From Candidatus Gastranaerophilales bacterium (GTDB lineage: Bacteria > Cyanobacteriota > Vampirovibrionia > Gastranaerophilales > Gastranaerophilaceae), in NCBI GenBank assembly GCA_944326495.1, contig CALVEE010000154.1, forward strand, positions 1 through 6,202: a stretch of 6,202 bases of DNA, given 5' to 3'. Below, one piece after another: positions 1 to 4,688 of this stretch (positions within the stretch are counted from its first letter, which is position 1; each line of letters opens with the position of its first letter). The notes beneath the pieces are model-generated. The model made no database searches. It was not told the origin of the DNA and worked only from the letters and a program-made list of their open reading frames with translations. The position numbers and the translations under genes were made by a program.

Positions 1-1784
1 TCTTTATCTAAAGTCCCTTTTGGAGATAGAATATAACGTCCGTTCAGAATATTATTAAGCATACCGGTTGAAATCTTTGTTTCTTCAGGAAGCTTTTTGT
101 CTTTGATTAATTTATCTAAAGCTTCAATAGTTTTAGCACTTCCGACAGTCTGTGCCGTGTATTTTGTCTGAACATCTTTTGCTGTTTGCATTAAGTATTT
201 AAGCGACTGAATAGTTATATCCTGAACTTCTTTTGTGCCTCTTTCTATCATTTCACGCTCATGATTGCGCTGTGAAATATTAGGCATTGCTTGAAGAAGC
301 TTTTCATCGTAGCCGGAGATATGATAGTTTAATTTAATCATATCCTTGTTAGCATCCCAGTTAACAGTTCCGTTTGCGTCTTTATCAATCTTAAAATTAG
401 AAAAATAGCAGGACATTATTGTTCCGTTAGGTGTATCAAGCTTGATATTTTTACCGAAATTTTTGTTCAAATCATTTATTACATCAATTCTATCCTGATA
501 CTCTTTCGGATTAATCTGGAATACATAGCTAATCAAAGTGTCGTCATAAGTGATTTTATCCAGCTCATTTCCGGCTTTCAGGTTCCTGTATGTTTTAATA
601 GCCTCATCTCTGCCTTTTTCCTGTTCAGGACTTACCTGTGTTTTATCATATATTTGAACCAGAGTTTCTTTTGATGAGTCATAATCAGGGTTAGCAACAG
701 CCTTATAGGTTCCGTCACTTTGTAACTCATAGTTATAAGGTGCATTGATTATCCTGTGCGCCAGAACATCTTCTTTAGTAGGCAAAACACCAAGCCCGAT
801 ACTTGTATCCTTAAGACCGTTTAATCTAAACCAGTAATAAGTCTGCGGATTTCTGTTAGCCCATCTTATAGCATACTGGAAATGTATCCCTTCTAAGCCT
901 TCAGAGGTGAAAGTTCCGTCGTATACATATCCCATACCATTTTTGTACATTTCTTTTAGGAATGTCTTATAATTTTCGAGATTTCCCATATCCGGTGATA
1001 CCTGAAAATTGTTTTTGTTCCAGTATCCGTGGCCTGATTTGTCATCCCCGTTAGCAATCGGAGTTGTGAACAGGTATTTATATCCGTTTTGTTTCAGATA
1101 AGGAATTCCTTCTTGAAGCCCTGCAATACCGCCTCCAAATCTATTGGAGAAACTTCTTATAACCCCTTCCATATTCTTCTGATATTCTTTATCATAATAG
1201 ATTTCGCCGGTATTCGGGTCATCAAAACCTTTATACTTCATACCAGGCTTGAATGTATCAGGAATTGCTAAATAAGCAGCACCTTGTACAGTTGGTGTTG
1301 TACCTTTTCTTGCTACAAGGGTATAATCATATACACCGGATTCATCCTTACCCTTATCAAGTTTTTCTATATTATTGGTCTGATCCCACTTCCAATCTTG
1401 ATGTACTCTAAATCCGTATTCATTTCCGTTCAGTTTTTTAACCTGAACCCCTGTATCTGCTCCAGCCCAGATAACATTGCCGTTTTTATCTTTTCTAATA
1501 ACTCTATAAGCGAAGGCCTCATCTTTATCAAGGTTTGTAACATCCTGCAGATTAATATTTACCCCCTCGGGCTTCATTTTTACTGTGTAAATCGGTTTTT
1601 CATCAATTTTATAGTTATAATTTTCAGTAGGAGAAGCCTTAAAGAATTGAATTTCACATTCTTCTCCATCCTTATAATTATAAGGATAATTGAACTTCAT
1701 AACCGTTTCGCCAGTTTCATTTTTTACGTGCTGATAACCTTTAAAATTGGGATTTGTTACACCATTAATTCTATTAATAAACAC
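1..1784 (-). CDS. GH13-like (alpha-amylase family) glycosidase-related protein, C-terminus cut by window edge
   Basis: The frame is open for 594 codons from GTG at 1784 to the window edge. The start is chosen because AAGGAG lies 10 nt upstream. An in-frame ATG at 1850 would add 22 residues but has no ribosome binding site. No signal peptide is seen, so a cytoplasmic location is likely. Residues about 1-160 look beta-rich and could be an Ig-like or CBM48-like N-terminal domain. Residues about 217-310 match the early GH13 barrel: a GGGIAGLQEGIPYLKQNGYK segment, then TTPI, SGHGYW, and a PDMGNLENYKTFLKEMYKNG stretch leading to VYDGTFTSEG (287-296), the position of conserved region I. There the usual D-x-x-x-N-H reads D289...T293-S294, so the Asn and His are absent. 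A later W-D-x-N-x-D-x-x-K-L-N-Y segment (476-487) resembles the barrel motif that precedes region II. No GFRxD nucleophile motif is visible up to residue 594. It may be a divergent alpha-glucan enzyme or a non-catalytic relative. Family placement is moderately sure; activity is unknown. Confidence 0.6.
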   Translation of the reverse strand, partial: MFINRINGVTNPNFKGYQHVKNETGETVMKFNYPYNYKDGEECEIQFFKASPTENYNYKIDEKPIYTVKMKPEGVNINLQDVTNLDKDEAFAYRVIRKDKNGNVIWAGADTGVQVKKLNGNEYGFRVHQDWKWDQTNNIEKLDKGKDESGVYDYTLVARKGTTPTVQGAAYLAIPDTFKPGMKYKGFDDPNTGEIYYDKEYQKNMEGVIRSFSNRFGGGIAGLQEGIPYLKQNGYKYLFTTPIANGDDKSGHGYWNKNNFQVSPDMGNLENYKTFLKEMYKNGMGYVYDGTFTSEGLEGIHFQYAIRWANRNPQTYYWFRLNGLKDTSIGLGVLPTKEDVLAHRIINAPYNYELQSDGTYKAVANPDYDSSKETLVQIYDKTQVSPEQEKGRDEAIKTYRNLKAGNELDKITYDDTLISYVFQINPKEYQDRIDVINDLNKNFGKNIKLDTPNGTIMSCYFSNFKIDKDANGTVNWDANKDMIKLNYHISGYDEKLLQAMPNISQRNHEREMIERGTKEVQDITIQSLKYLMQTAKDVQTKYTAQTVGSAKTIEALDKLIKDKKLPEETKISTGMLNNILNGRYILSPKGTLDK

Positions 1785-1794
1785 CTTTCGAGTA

Positions 1795-1800
1795 CTCCTT
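1795..1800 (-). promoter_or_regulatory. Ribosome binding site deciding the GTG start at 1784
   Basis: AAGGAG on the minus strand, 10 nt before GTG. It is the only good Shine-Dalgarno match near the beginning of the GH13-like frame and favours GTG 1784 over ATG 1850. Confidence 0.6.
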
Positions 1801-1870
1801 CTACATATATAAAGAATGTAAAATAATTTTTTTTGCGCTTTTTCCGGCATGGAATGCCAAAATTTTTACA

Positions 1871-1882
1871 AATGTTAACATT
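1871..1882. promoter_or_regulatory. 12-bp palindrome upstream of the GH13-like gene (possible operator)
   Basis: AATGTTAACATT is a perfect palindrome about 90 bp upstream of the GTG start. It lies in the AT-rich leader 1851-1955, next to a TATTAT-like hexamer on the minus strand (about 1888-1893). It could be an operator for a sugar-responsive repressor, but in DNA this AT-rich a 12-bp palindrome may be chance. Nothing else is recognised in this leader. Confidence 0.25.
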
Positions 1883-1955
1883 AATATATAATACACATTA
1901 CCACTAAATGCTATAACAAACATGATTGATTAGCAAGCTGTTTGAAAAAATAAAA

Positions 1956-1993
1956 ATAGCGGTTTTGATAAGTAAACGTATCAAAACCGCTAT
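1956..1993 (-). terminator. Intrinsic terminator downstream of the small minus-strand ORFs
   Basis: Perfect 15-bp arms (1956-1970 and 1979-1993) enclose an 8-nt loop. On the minus strand the stem is followed by TTTTTATTTTTT, a classical U-tract, so it ends transcription coming from the 2012-2424 side before the GH13-like gene. There is no T-run on the plus side. Confidence 0.85.
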
Positions 1994-2011
1994 AAGAACT
2001 AATATACAATA

Positions 2012-2140
2012 TTATTTATTTTTAAATAATACTTTATTATTTTCAAAAGTCGTTTTTAATAATTTCCCAGCATCTTTAATGTCTTTGATTAGATTTCCCC
2101 AATAATCCTCTACTAGAGAAAGTAGTGCTAAGCTGGTCAT
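2012..2140 (-). CDS. Possible 42-aa small protein, function unknown
   Basis: An ATG-initiated frame of 42 codons ends in TAA 18 nt before a strong intrinsic terminator, which is where a real gene would be expected to end. The peptide begins MTSLALLSLVEDYWGNLI and continues as a Lys-rich, probably amphipathic helix ending in KNK (7 Lys against 5 acidic residues). It has no obvious signal peptide or membrane span. There is no Shine-Dalgarno before ATG 2140 (the preceding bases are CCCCCGAAAC), and the frame cannot start further upstream at ATG, GTG or TTG. It probably shares a transcript with the 74-aa ORF upstream, with a hairpin between them. I do not recognise a family. The placement supports it; the missing ribosome site argues against it. 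Confidence 0.4.
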   Translation of the reverse strand: MTSLALLSLVEDYWGNLIKDIKDAGKLLKTTFENNKVLFKNK

Positions 2141-2154
2141 GTTTCGGGGGTATA

Positions 2155-2190
2155 AAGAACACCCGATTTTATAAATAATCGGGTGTTCTT
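2155..2190 (-). terminator. 14-bp perfect hairpin after the 74-aa ORF (attenuator or weak terminator)
   Basis: Arms 2155-2168 and 2177-2190 are exact complements (AAGAACACCCGATT) around an 8-nt loop. It begins 9 nt past the stop of the 74-aa ORF. On the minus strand the stem ends in CUU and is followed by UAUACCCCC, so the U-tract is poor. It may act as a processing or stabilising stem or partial terminator rather than a full stop. Confidence 0.55.
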
Positions 2191-2199
2191 ATTATGCGA

Positions 2200-2424
2200 T
2201 TAGCTAAATGTATCAAACGCATTTTTCTTATTCTCGGCAATTTGATCTAAATTAGCAAGATTAGTTTCACGGTTCAGTGTGTCGTTGTGAAATTGCGTTC
2301 TTTTCGTTGCCATTTGCTGCGTTCTTTCCGTTGCCATTTGCTGCTGTGGCTCTTTTTTTTGCGCTGGTGGATTGTGTTTCTTAAATTGCAGTAAATGATA
2401 ACTGTGTAATGATGACATTGCCAT
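2200..2424 (-). CDS. 74-aa Gln-rich small protein, function unknown
   Basis: The ATG at 2424 is preceded by AAAGGA at a 6-nt spacing, one of the best ribosome sites in the window, so this is probably translated. The product is hydrophilic with no signal peptide or membrane segment. After a short His/Leu-rich start (residues about 5-14) comes KKHNPPAQKKEPQQ, then a duplicated octapeptide, QQMATERT followed by QQMATKRT, then a polar tail rich in Asn with an acidic and aromatic end. The duplication is a 24-bp tandem repeat at DNA level. The gene is divergent from the XRE regulator at 2659 and is followed by a hairpin. I do not recognise a family. Low complexity means it could be a fast-evolving accessory or phage-derived gene; that is inference. 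Confidence 0.6.
   Translation of the reverse strand: MAMSSLHSYHLLQFKKHNPPAQKKEPQQQMATERTQQMATKRTQFHNDTLNRETNLANLDQIAENKKNAFDTFS
2295..2342. repeat. 24-bp tandem duplication inside the 74-aa ORF
   Basis: Two adjacent 24-bp units (2295-2318 and 2319-2342) differ at one base. The length is a multiple of three, so the reading frame is kept and the octapeptide QQMAT(E/K)RT is doubled. This looks like replication slippage under coding constraint. Confidence 0.85.
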
Positions 2425-2565
2425 AATAAATCCTTTCTGTTCATAATAGAACCTTTTGTATTACATTATTGTATAACGGCAGATTTTTGAAAAACTTTAG
2501 GATTTTTAAGAGGATTGTTACAAAAATTTACAATCGTACTATGTCCAATAAATATAGGCATTATA

Positions 2566-2581
2566 AATAAATATATTTATT
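2566..2581. promoter_or_regulatory. 16-bp AT-only palindrome in the divergent control region
   Basis: AATAAATATATTTATT is a perfect palindrome centred 33 bp from the second palindrome at 2599-2614. It may be an upstream operator half of a pair, but because it contains only A and T, chance is a serious alternative. Confidence 0.25.
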
Positions 2582-2598
2582 ATTTAATATGAAAAACT

Positions 2599-2614
2599 TT
2601 TGAATATATTCAAA
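2599..2614. promoter_or_regulatory. 16-bp palindrome, candidate operator for the XRE regulator
   Basis: TTTGAATATATTCAAA is a perfect palindrome 45 bp upstream of the XRE start. It overlaps a TTGAAT hexamer that could serve as a -35 box, with only weak -10 matches (TAGAAA, 2624-2629) downstream. XRE-type repressors commonly bind palindromes in their own promoters, so autoregulation is plausible. The rest of 2425-2658 is AT-rich, with no further feature I can support. Confidence 0.4.
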
Positions 2615-2658
2615 TAAATGACATAGAAAAAATATTTGTCAGCAGTTAATCTGGTATT

Positions 2659-3006
2659 ATGAGAAGATCCAGTTCAAAGTGTATAGATACAACGCGGCAT
2701 ATTGCAGATAAAATTCTGTCACTACGGCGTGCAAATAAATTGACACAGGAAGAGTTTGCGGAAAAAGTTAATCTCGACAGAAGAACAATTGCAAGAGCAG
2801 AAGATGGAAAACACCGTCCTTCGCCCGAGACCATGGAGATTATTGCGGAAGTTTTCAATATTCCGATAAGTTATTTTTATGACAATTCCGTTTACAGAAC
2901 AGATATAAGCAAATCTGCATTGATATATGAAATTAACACAAAATTAAATATTCTATCAAAATCAAGTTTGAAAAAAGTTTTAAATATTATTGATATTATT
3001 ATGTAA
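2659..3006 (+). CDS. XRE/Cro-CI-type helix-turn-helix transcriptional regulator
   Basis: The 115-residue protein carries an XRE-type DNA-binding domain at residues about 14-70. The helix-turn-helix itself is LTQEEFAEKVNLDRRTIARA (28-47), followed by the usual E-D-G-K-x-x-P-S-P-E-T and a final helix ending in FNIPISYFY, a pattern typical of the family. The C-terminal 40 residues (about 76-115) look helical and may be a dimerisation tail. The start is forced: an in-frame TAA lies 10 nt upstream and no other initiation codon is available near it. There is no clear Shine-Dalgarno, so translation may be weak or leaderless. It is divergent from the 74-aa ORF across a 234-bp control region with two palindromes, so it probably represses its own and possibly the opposite promoter. 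The target is otherwise unknown. Family assignment is secure. Confidence 0.9.
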   Translation: MRRSSSKCIDTTRHIADKILSLRRANKLTQEEFAEKVNLDRRTIARAEDGKHRPSPETMEIIAEVFNIPISYFYDNSVYRTDISKSALIYEINTKLNILSKSSLKKVLNIIDIIM

Positions 3007-3171
3007 TTAATTATTGTACGCTTTTATTCAGGGCCATAATAACTTTTGTGAGATACATAAAGAATAAGAGAGCAGGGAAAGTTTAACCTGTTATAGTTAT
3101 TGTCAGATTGTTAAATCCGGCTCAAATTTATAATTGAATAGAATGGAAATTGTTAAGGCCCTTAAGGGATT
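3007..3171. other. Intergenic spacer after the XRE gene, no gene seen
   Basis: This is AT-rich sequence with stops in all frames and no convincing small ORF. The only structure is a 10-bp palindrome, CCCTTAAGGG (3159-3168), just before the large palindrome. Confidence 0.5.
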
Positions 3172-3211
3172 GCAAGTAGTAGGGTAGACTTAAGTCTACC
3201 CTACTACTTGC
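3172..3211 (+). terminator. Perfect 40-bp palindrome, possible terminator or dispersed repeat
   Basis: Two exact 20-bp arms meet at CTTAAG with no loop spacer; the core reads GGGTAGACTTAAGTCTACCC. On the plus strand it is followed by TAAGTTTTTCTCC, a short T-run starting 4 nt after the stem, so it could end the XRE transcript. No T-run follows on the minus side. The exactness and absence of a loop are unusual for a plain terminator and suggest a mobile or dispersed palindromic element. Confidence 0.6.
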
Positions 3212-3358
3212 TAAGTTTTTCTCCAATTAGCATCCACCCAGCCTTGTCTTGGATTTGCTCCACGCTCACAGAGCTTCACCTTTAAGCCTCACGGCTTAGC
3301 TGGTTCAGTCTGTTCGCTATCCGGACTATACATTTACCCCTCCGTCTGTAAATCCGCT

Positions 3359-3391
3359 CCCTCTAGAGAAGGTATGCTACATGCTTGGCGC
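3359..3391 (+). repeat. Direct repeat copy 1
   Basis: This 33-bp segment starts CCCTCTAGAGAAGGTATGC and ends CTTGGCGC. It matches 3502-3534 at 29 of 33 positions by hand alignment. In both copies it is followed by a C-rich then G-rich hairpin. Confidence 0.8.
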
Positions 3392-3394
3392 TCC

Positions 3395-3414
3395 CCCTCC
3401 CTTATGAGGGAGGG
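3395..3414. repeat. REP-like hairpin CCCTCCCT / AGGGAGGG
   Basis: A perfect 8-bp stem with a TATG loop lies directly after direct-repeat copy 1 and before a GGTTGGGGTGGGTG G-rich run. It has no T-tract, so it is more like a repeat element than a terminator. Confidence 0.7.
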
Positions 3415-3495
3415 TTGGGGTGGGTGATAACAAACCCTGCACCAAACAAGGCTTACACTTTTAACGCAACCCCCTTACGGGCTAGCACCCTTCCT

Positions 3496-3517
3496 TACCT
3501 TCCCTCTAGGGAAGGTA
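3496..3517. repeat. Hairpin TACCTTCCC / GGGAAGGTA
   Basis: A perfect 9-bp stem with a TCTA loop overlaps the start of direct-repeat copy 2. Copy 1 carries only part of this symmetry, because an A replaces a G in the right arm. Confidence 0.7.
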
Positions 3518-3534
3518 TGCTATACACTTGGCGC
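3502..3534 (+). repeat. Direct repeat copy 2
   Basis: This is the second copy of the 33-bp unit, 143 bp downstream of copy 1. Four substitutions separate them (one A/G and three within CATG versus TACA). It is followed by CTCCCTCCATTTGAGGG, the counterpart of the hairpin after copy 1. Confidence 0.8.
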
Positions 3535-3730
3535 CGCTCCCTCCATTTGAGGGCAGTCCGGTAAAAATAAGATTGTAATTCGGACATTAGTCTGCCAATA
3601 ACTGTCATGCTGAATAGCCGACGGGAGTAGTCTGTTGGGTATACCTGCCCAATATTGACTTATAACGATATTATTTAAATAAATAGCTCGTTTAAAATTT
3701 ATTTTATATTTTTCATTTGCCCCTGCTGGC

Positions 3731-3804
3731 TGACCCCTCACCCGAATTTCTAAGTTTCGCTTTAGCTCAACTTGAAATTCTACCCTCTCCCACAAGGGGA
3801 GGGG
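3731..3804. repeat. Composite palindromic repeat with CCCTCTCCC / GGGAGGGG hairpin
   Basis: Two hairpins sit side by side. Positions 3744-3780 pair GAATTTC-T-AAGTT with AACTT-GAAATTC (12 bp, one bulge). Positions 3784-3804 pair CCTCTCCC with GGGAGGGG (8 bp, one T-G wobble, loop ACAAG). Read on the minus strand it encodes a PLPLWERV-like string, typical of translated GC-rich dispersed repeats found as spurious ORFs in many bacterial annotations. Confidence 0.65.
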
Positions 3805-3826
3805 AATCAAGTCTAATTATAGTAAG

Positions 3827-3877
3827 CCCCCCCGCCTTGTTGGATTGACCTCCGTATGGGAGTAGGTTAGGGGGAGG
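3827..3877. repeat. C-run / G-run cruciform downstream of the exported-protein operon
   Basis: A C7 run (3827-3833) can pair with GGGGG (3870-3874). An inner CTCC / GGAG stem lies at 3850-3862. It sits 23 bp beyond the stop of the 117-aa gene and could stabilise or end that minus-strand transcript, but no T-tract follows on the minus strand. Confidence 0.4.
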
Positions 3878-3899
3878 AGTTTATTAAAGCCTTCTTTTT

Positions 3900-4253
3900 T
3901 TATTTATCAGAGCTGAATAAAGACTTCCAGAAACTTGTTTCAGCCTCGATTGCATTTCTCGTATTTTCGCGTCGTTTTTGTGCTTCTCGCTGTTTTTTCT
4001 TTAATTCGCGCTGTCTTTCTCGCTGTTGTTTTTTGTATGCTTTCTGACGTTCTTTTTGCTGTTTCTCGTAAGCTTTTTGTCTCTGCTCGCGCGCTTTTCT
4101 TTGGGCTTCAGCCTGTGAATTAAGCTCTTTTTCTTTTGTTGTGATCGGAGAAATCAAATTATCCACAAAATTTTGAATACGCGATTCCGCCGCATTTGCT
4201 GCCATGGAAGATGTTAGTATTGCAATAATTGCTGCTGCTAAAAACTTTTTCAT
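3900..4253 (-). CDS. Exported coiled-coil protein, second of a tandem pair, function unknown
   Basis: The 117-residue product starts with a signal peptide: MKK, a hydrophobic stretch to about residue 18, and AANAA before ESR, giving a likely signal-peptidase I site near residue 22. The mature part has an N-terminal module (SRIQNFVDNLISPITTKEK, 24-42), then a very basic Gln/Lys/Arg/Glu coiled coil (about 45-97) with KQQ(K/R)ERQ repeats, then an ending NAIEAETSFWKSLF. The start is supported by AAAGGA 10 nt upstream, inside the 17-nt gap to the preceding gene, so the two are one operon. It aligns without gaps to its neighbour. No lipobox Cys is present, so a soluble periplasmic or surface-bound location is likely. 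The strong positive charge would suit binding to an anionic envelope polymer or nucleic acid, but that is inference. No known family is recognised. Confidence 0.85.
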   Translation of the reverse strand: MKKFLAAAIIAILTSSMAANAAESRIQNFVDNLISPITTKEKELNSQAEAQRKAREQRQKAYEKQQKERQKAYKKQQRERQRELKKKQREAQKRRENTRNAIEAETSFWKSLFSSDK

Positions 4254-4263
4254 GAGCTAATAA

Positions 4264-4269
4264 TCCTTT
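4264..4269 (-). promoter_or_regulatory. Ribosome binding site of the 117-aa exported protein
   Basis: AAAGGA lies 10 nt before ATG 4253 and occupies most of the 17-nt space between the two paralogues. This supports translation from a shared mRNA. Confidence 0.65.
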
Positions 4270-4270
4270 C

Positions 4271-4618
4271 TTATTTCTTAATTAACGAGTTCCAGTAATC
4301 CTTCTCAGCCTGAATAGCATCTTTTGTTGCCTGACGTCTTGCTTGAGCTTCTTGTCTTTGTTTTTCGGCTGCAGCCTGACGCGCTTCCTGCTGTTTTTTT
4401 AATTCTGCTCTGCGTGCTTCCTGTTGTTTTTGATACTCTGCCTGTTTTGCTTCGTTAGCTTTTTGCTGTGCTTCCATTTTTTCATTAAAAGCTTTTTCTT
4501 TTTCAGTAATTGGCGAGAGTTTTTTGTTTACATAGTTCTCTAATCTTGATTCTGCCGCTGTGGCAGCTAATGAAGCAGTTAATGCAATAACCGCAAATAA
4601 GGTAAATAGTCTTTTCAT
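4271..4618 (-). CDS. Exported coiled-coil protein, first of a tandem pair, function unknown
   Basis: The 115-residue product has a clear signal peptide (MKRLFTLFAVIALTASLAAT, then AA-ESR; cleavage near residue 21-22). A conserved module SRLENYVNKKLSPITEKEK (24-42) follows, then an Ala/Gln/Glu/Lys/Arg-rich coiled coil (about 44-97) and an ending DAIQAEKDYWNSLIKK. ATG 4618 is chosen because AAAGGAG lies 7 nt upstream and the signal peptide begins exactly there. The in-frame ATG at 4675 would put 19 charged residues ahead of it and would lie within the promoter. It is collinear with the downstream paralogue over 112 residues (54 identities by hand count), but its coil is richer in Ala and Glu and less basic. 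A TTGAAA-17-TAAAAT promoter lies just upstream. Function is unknown; a structural or envelope role is inferred from export and coiled coil. Confidence 0.85.
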   Translation of the reverse strand: MKRLFTLFAVIALTASLAATAAESRLENYVNKKLSPITEKEKAFNEKMEAQQKANEAKQAEYQKQQEARRAELKKQQEARQAAAEKQRQEAQARRQATKDAIQAEKDYWNSLIKK

Positions 4619-4625
4619 ATTTAAA

Positions 4626-4632
4626 CTCCTTT
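4626..4632 (-). promoter_or_regulatory. Ribosome binding site deciding the start at 4618
   Basis: AAAGGAG on the minus strand, 7 nt before ATG 4618. It selects this start over the upstream in-frame ATG at 4675. Confidence 0.8.
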
Positions 4633-4646
4633 CTCGTGTATTATGA

Positions 4647-4675
4647 ATTTTAAAATACTTTTTTTTATTTTTCAA
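4647..4675 (-). promoter_or_regulatory. Sigma-70-type promoter for the exported-protein operon
   Basis: On the minus strand a TTGAAA -35 box (4670-4675) and a TAAAAT -10 box (4647-4652) are separated by exactly 17 bp of A-rich spacer. Transcription would start near 4640, giving a leader of about 20 nt that contains the AAAGGAG site. Confidence 0.7.
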
Positions 4676-4676
4676 G

Positions 4677-4682
4677 TATAAT
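4677..4682 (+). promoter_or_regulatory. -10 box for tagA-like gene; transcript probably leaderless
   Basis: A perfect TATAAT ends 6 nt before ATG 4689, so the start of transcription would fall at or within a base or two of the ATG. No Shine-Dalgarno is present before this gene, which fits leaderless translation. No good -35 match is seen (AATACT at the 17-bp position). The box is adjacent to the -35 of the opposing promoter. Confidence 0.55.
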
Positions 4683-4688
4683 GTTTCT

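Larger units (their letters stand above)
3240..3880. repeat. Intergenic mosaic of GC-richer REP-like palindromes, no gene
   Basis: This stretch has higher GC than the flanking genes and consists of short hairpins built from C-rich and G-rich tracts, a 33-bp imperfect direct repeat, and motifs such as GCCTTGT(C/T)TGG. That motif appears near 3243, inverted near 3445-3453, and in a related form near 3834. An AT-rich island lies at about 3655-3715. Open frames here are made of repeat sequence and lack ribosome sites. It is best read as accumulated dispersed intergenic repeats between two converging transcription units. Confidence 0.7.

Noticed and set aside
1089..1826. Plus-strand open frames of 60 and 180 aa (1089-1271, 1284-1826)
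   Set aside because: They lie opposite the GH13-like gene, have Ile/Phe/Cys-rich low-plausibility sequences and no ribosome sites; the minus frame shows real domain motifs.
1785..1850. N-terminal extension of the GH13-like gene to ATG 1850
   Set aside because: In frame, but no ribosome site precedes it, whereas GTG 1784 has AAGGAG; the extension is not a convincing signal peptide.
2646..2858. Minus-strand 70-aa frame
   Set aside because: Antisense shadow of the XRE helix-turn-helix gene.
2200..3006. Toxin-antitoxin module (XRE plus small ORFs)
   Set aside because: The genes are divergent and neither small ORF resembles a known toxin; XRE genes of this kind are common alone.
3520..3810. Minus-strand 96-aa frame beginning MIPLPLWERVEFQVE
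   Set aside because: Built from palindromic repeat sequence, no ribosome site, and of the PLPLWERV kind known from false annotations.
3240..3880. CRISPR array
   Set aside because: Repeats are imperfect, only two direct copies exist, spacing is 143 bp, and no cas gene is near.
3007..3900. tRNA or structured riboswitch in the intergenic region
   Set aside because: No cloverleaf, CCA end or known aptamer pattern found by eye; the hairpins are simple C/G-rich palindromes.
3935..4123. Plus-strand 62-aa frame
   Set aside because: Antisense shadow of the exported coiled-coil gene.
4619..4675. Upstream start (ATG 4675) for the first exported protein
   Set aside because: It would place 19 charged residues before the signal peptide and begin inside the -35 box; AAAGGAG supports 4618.
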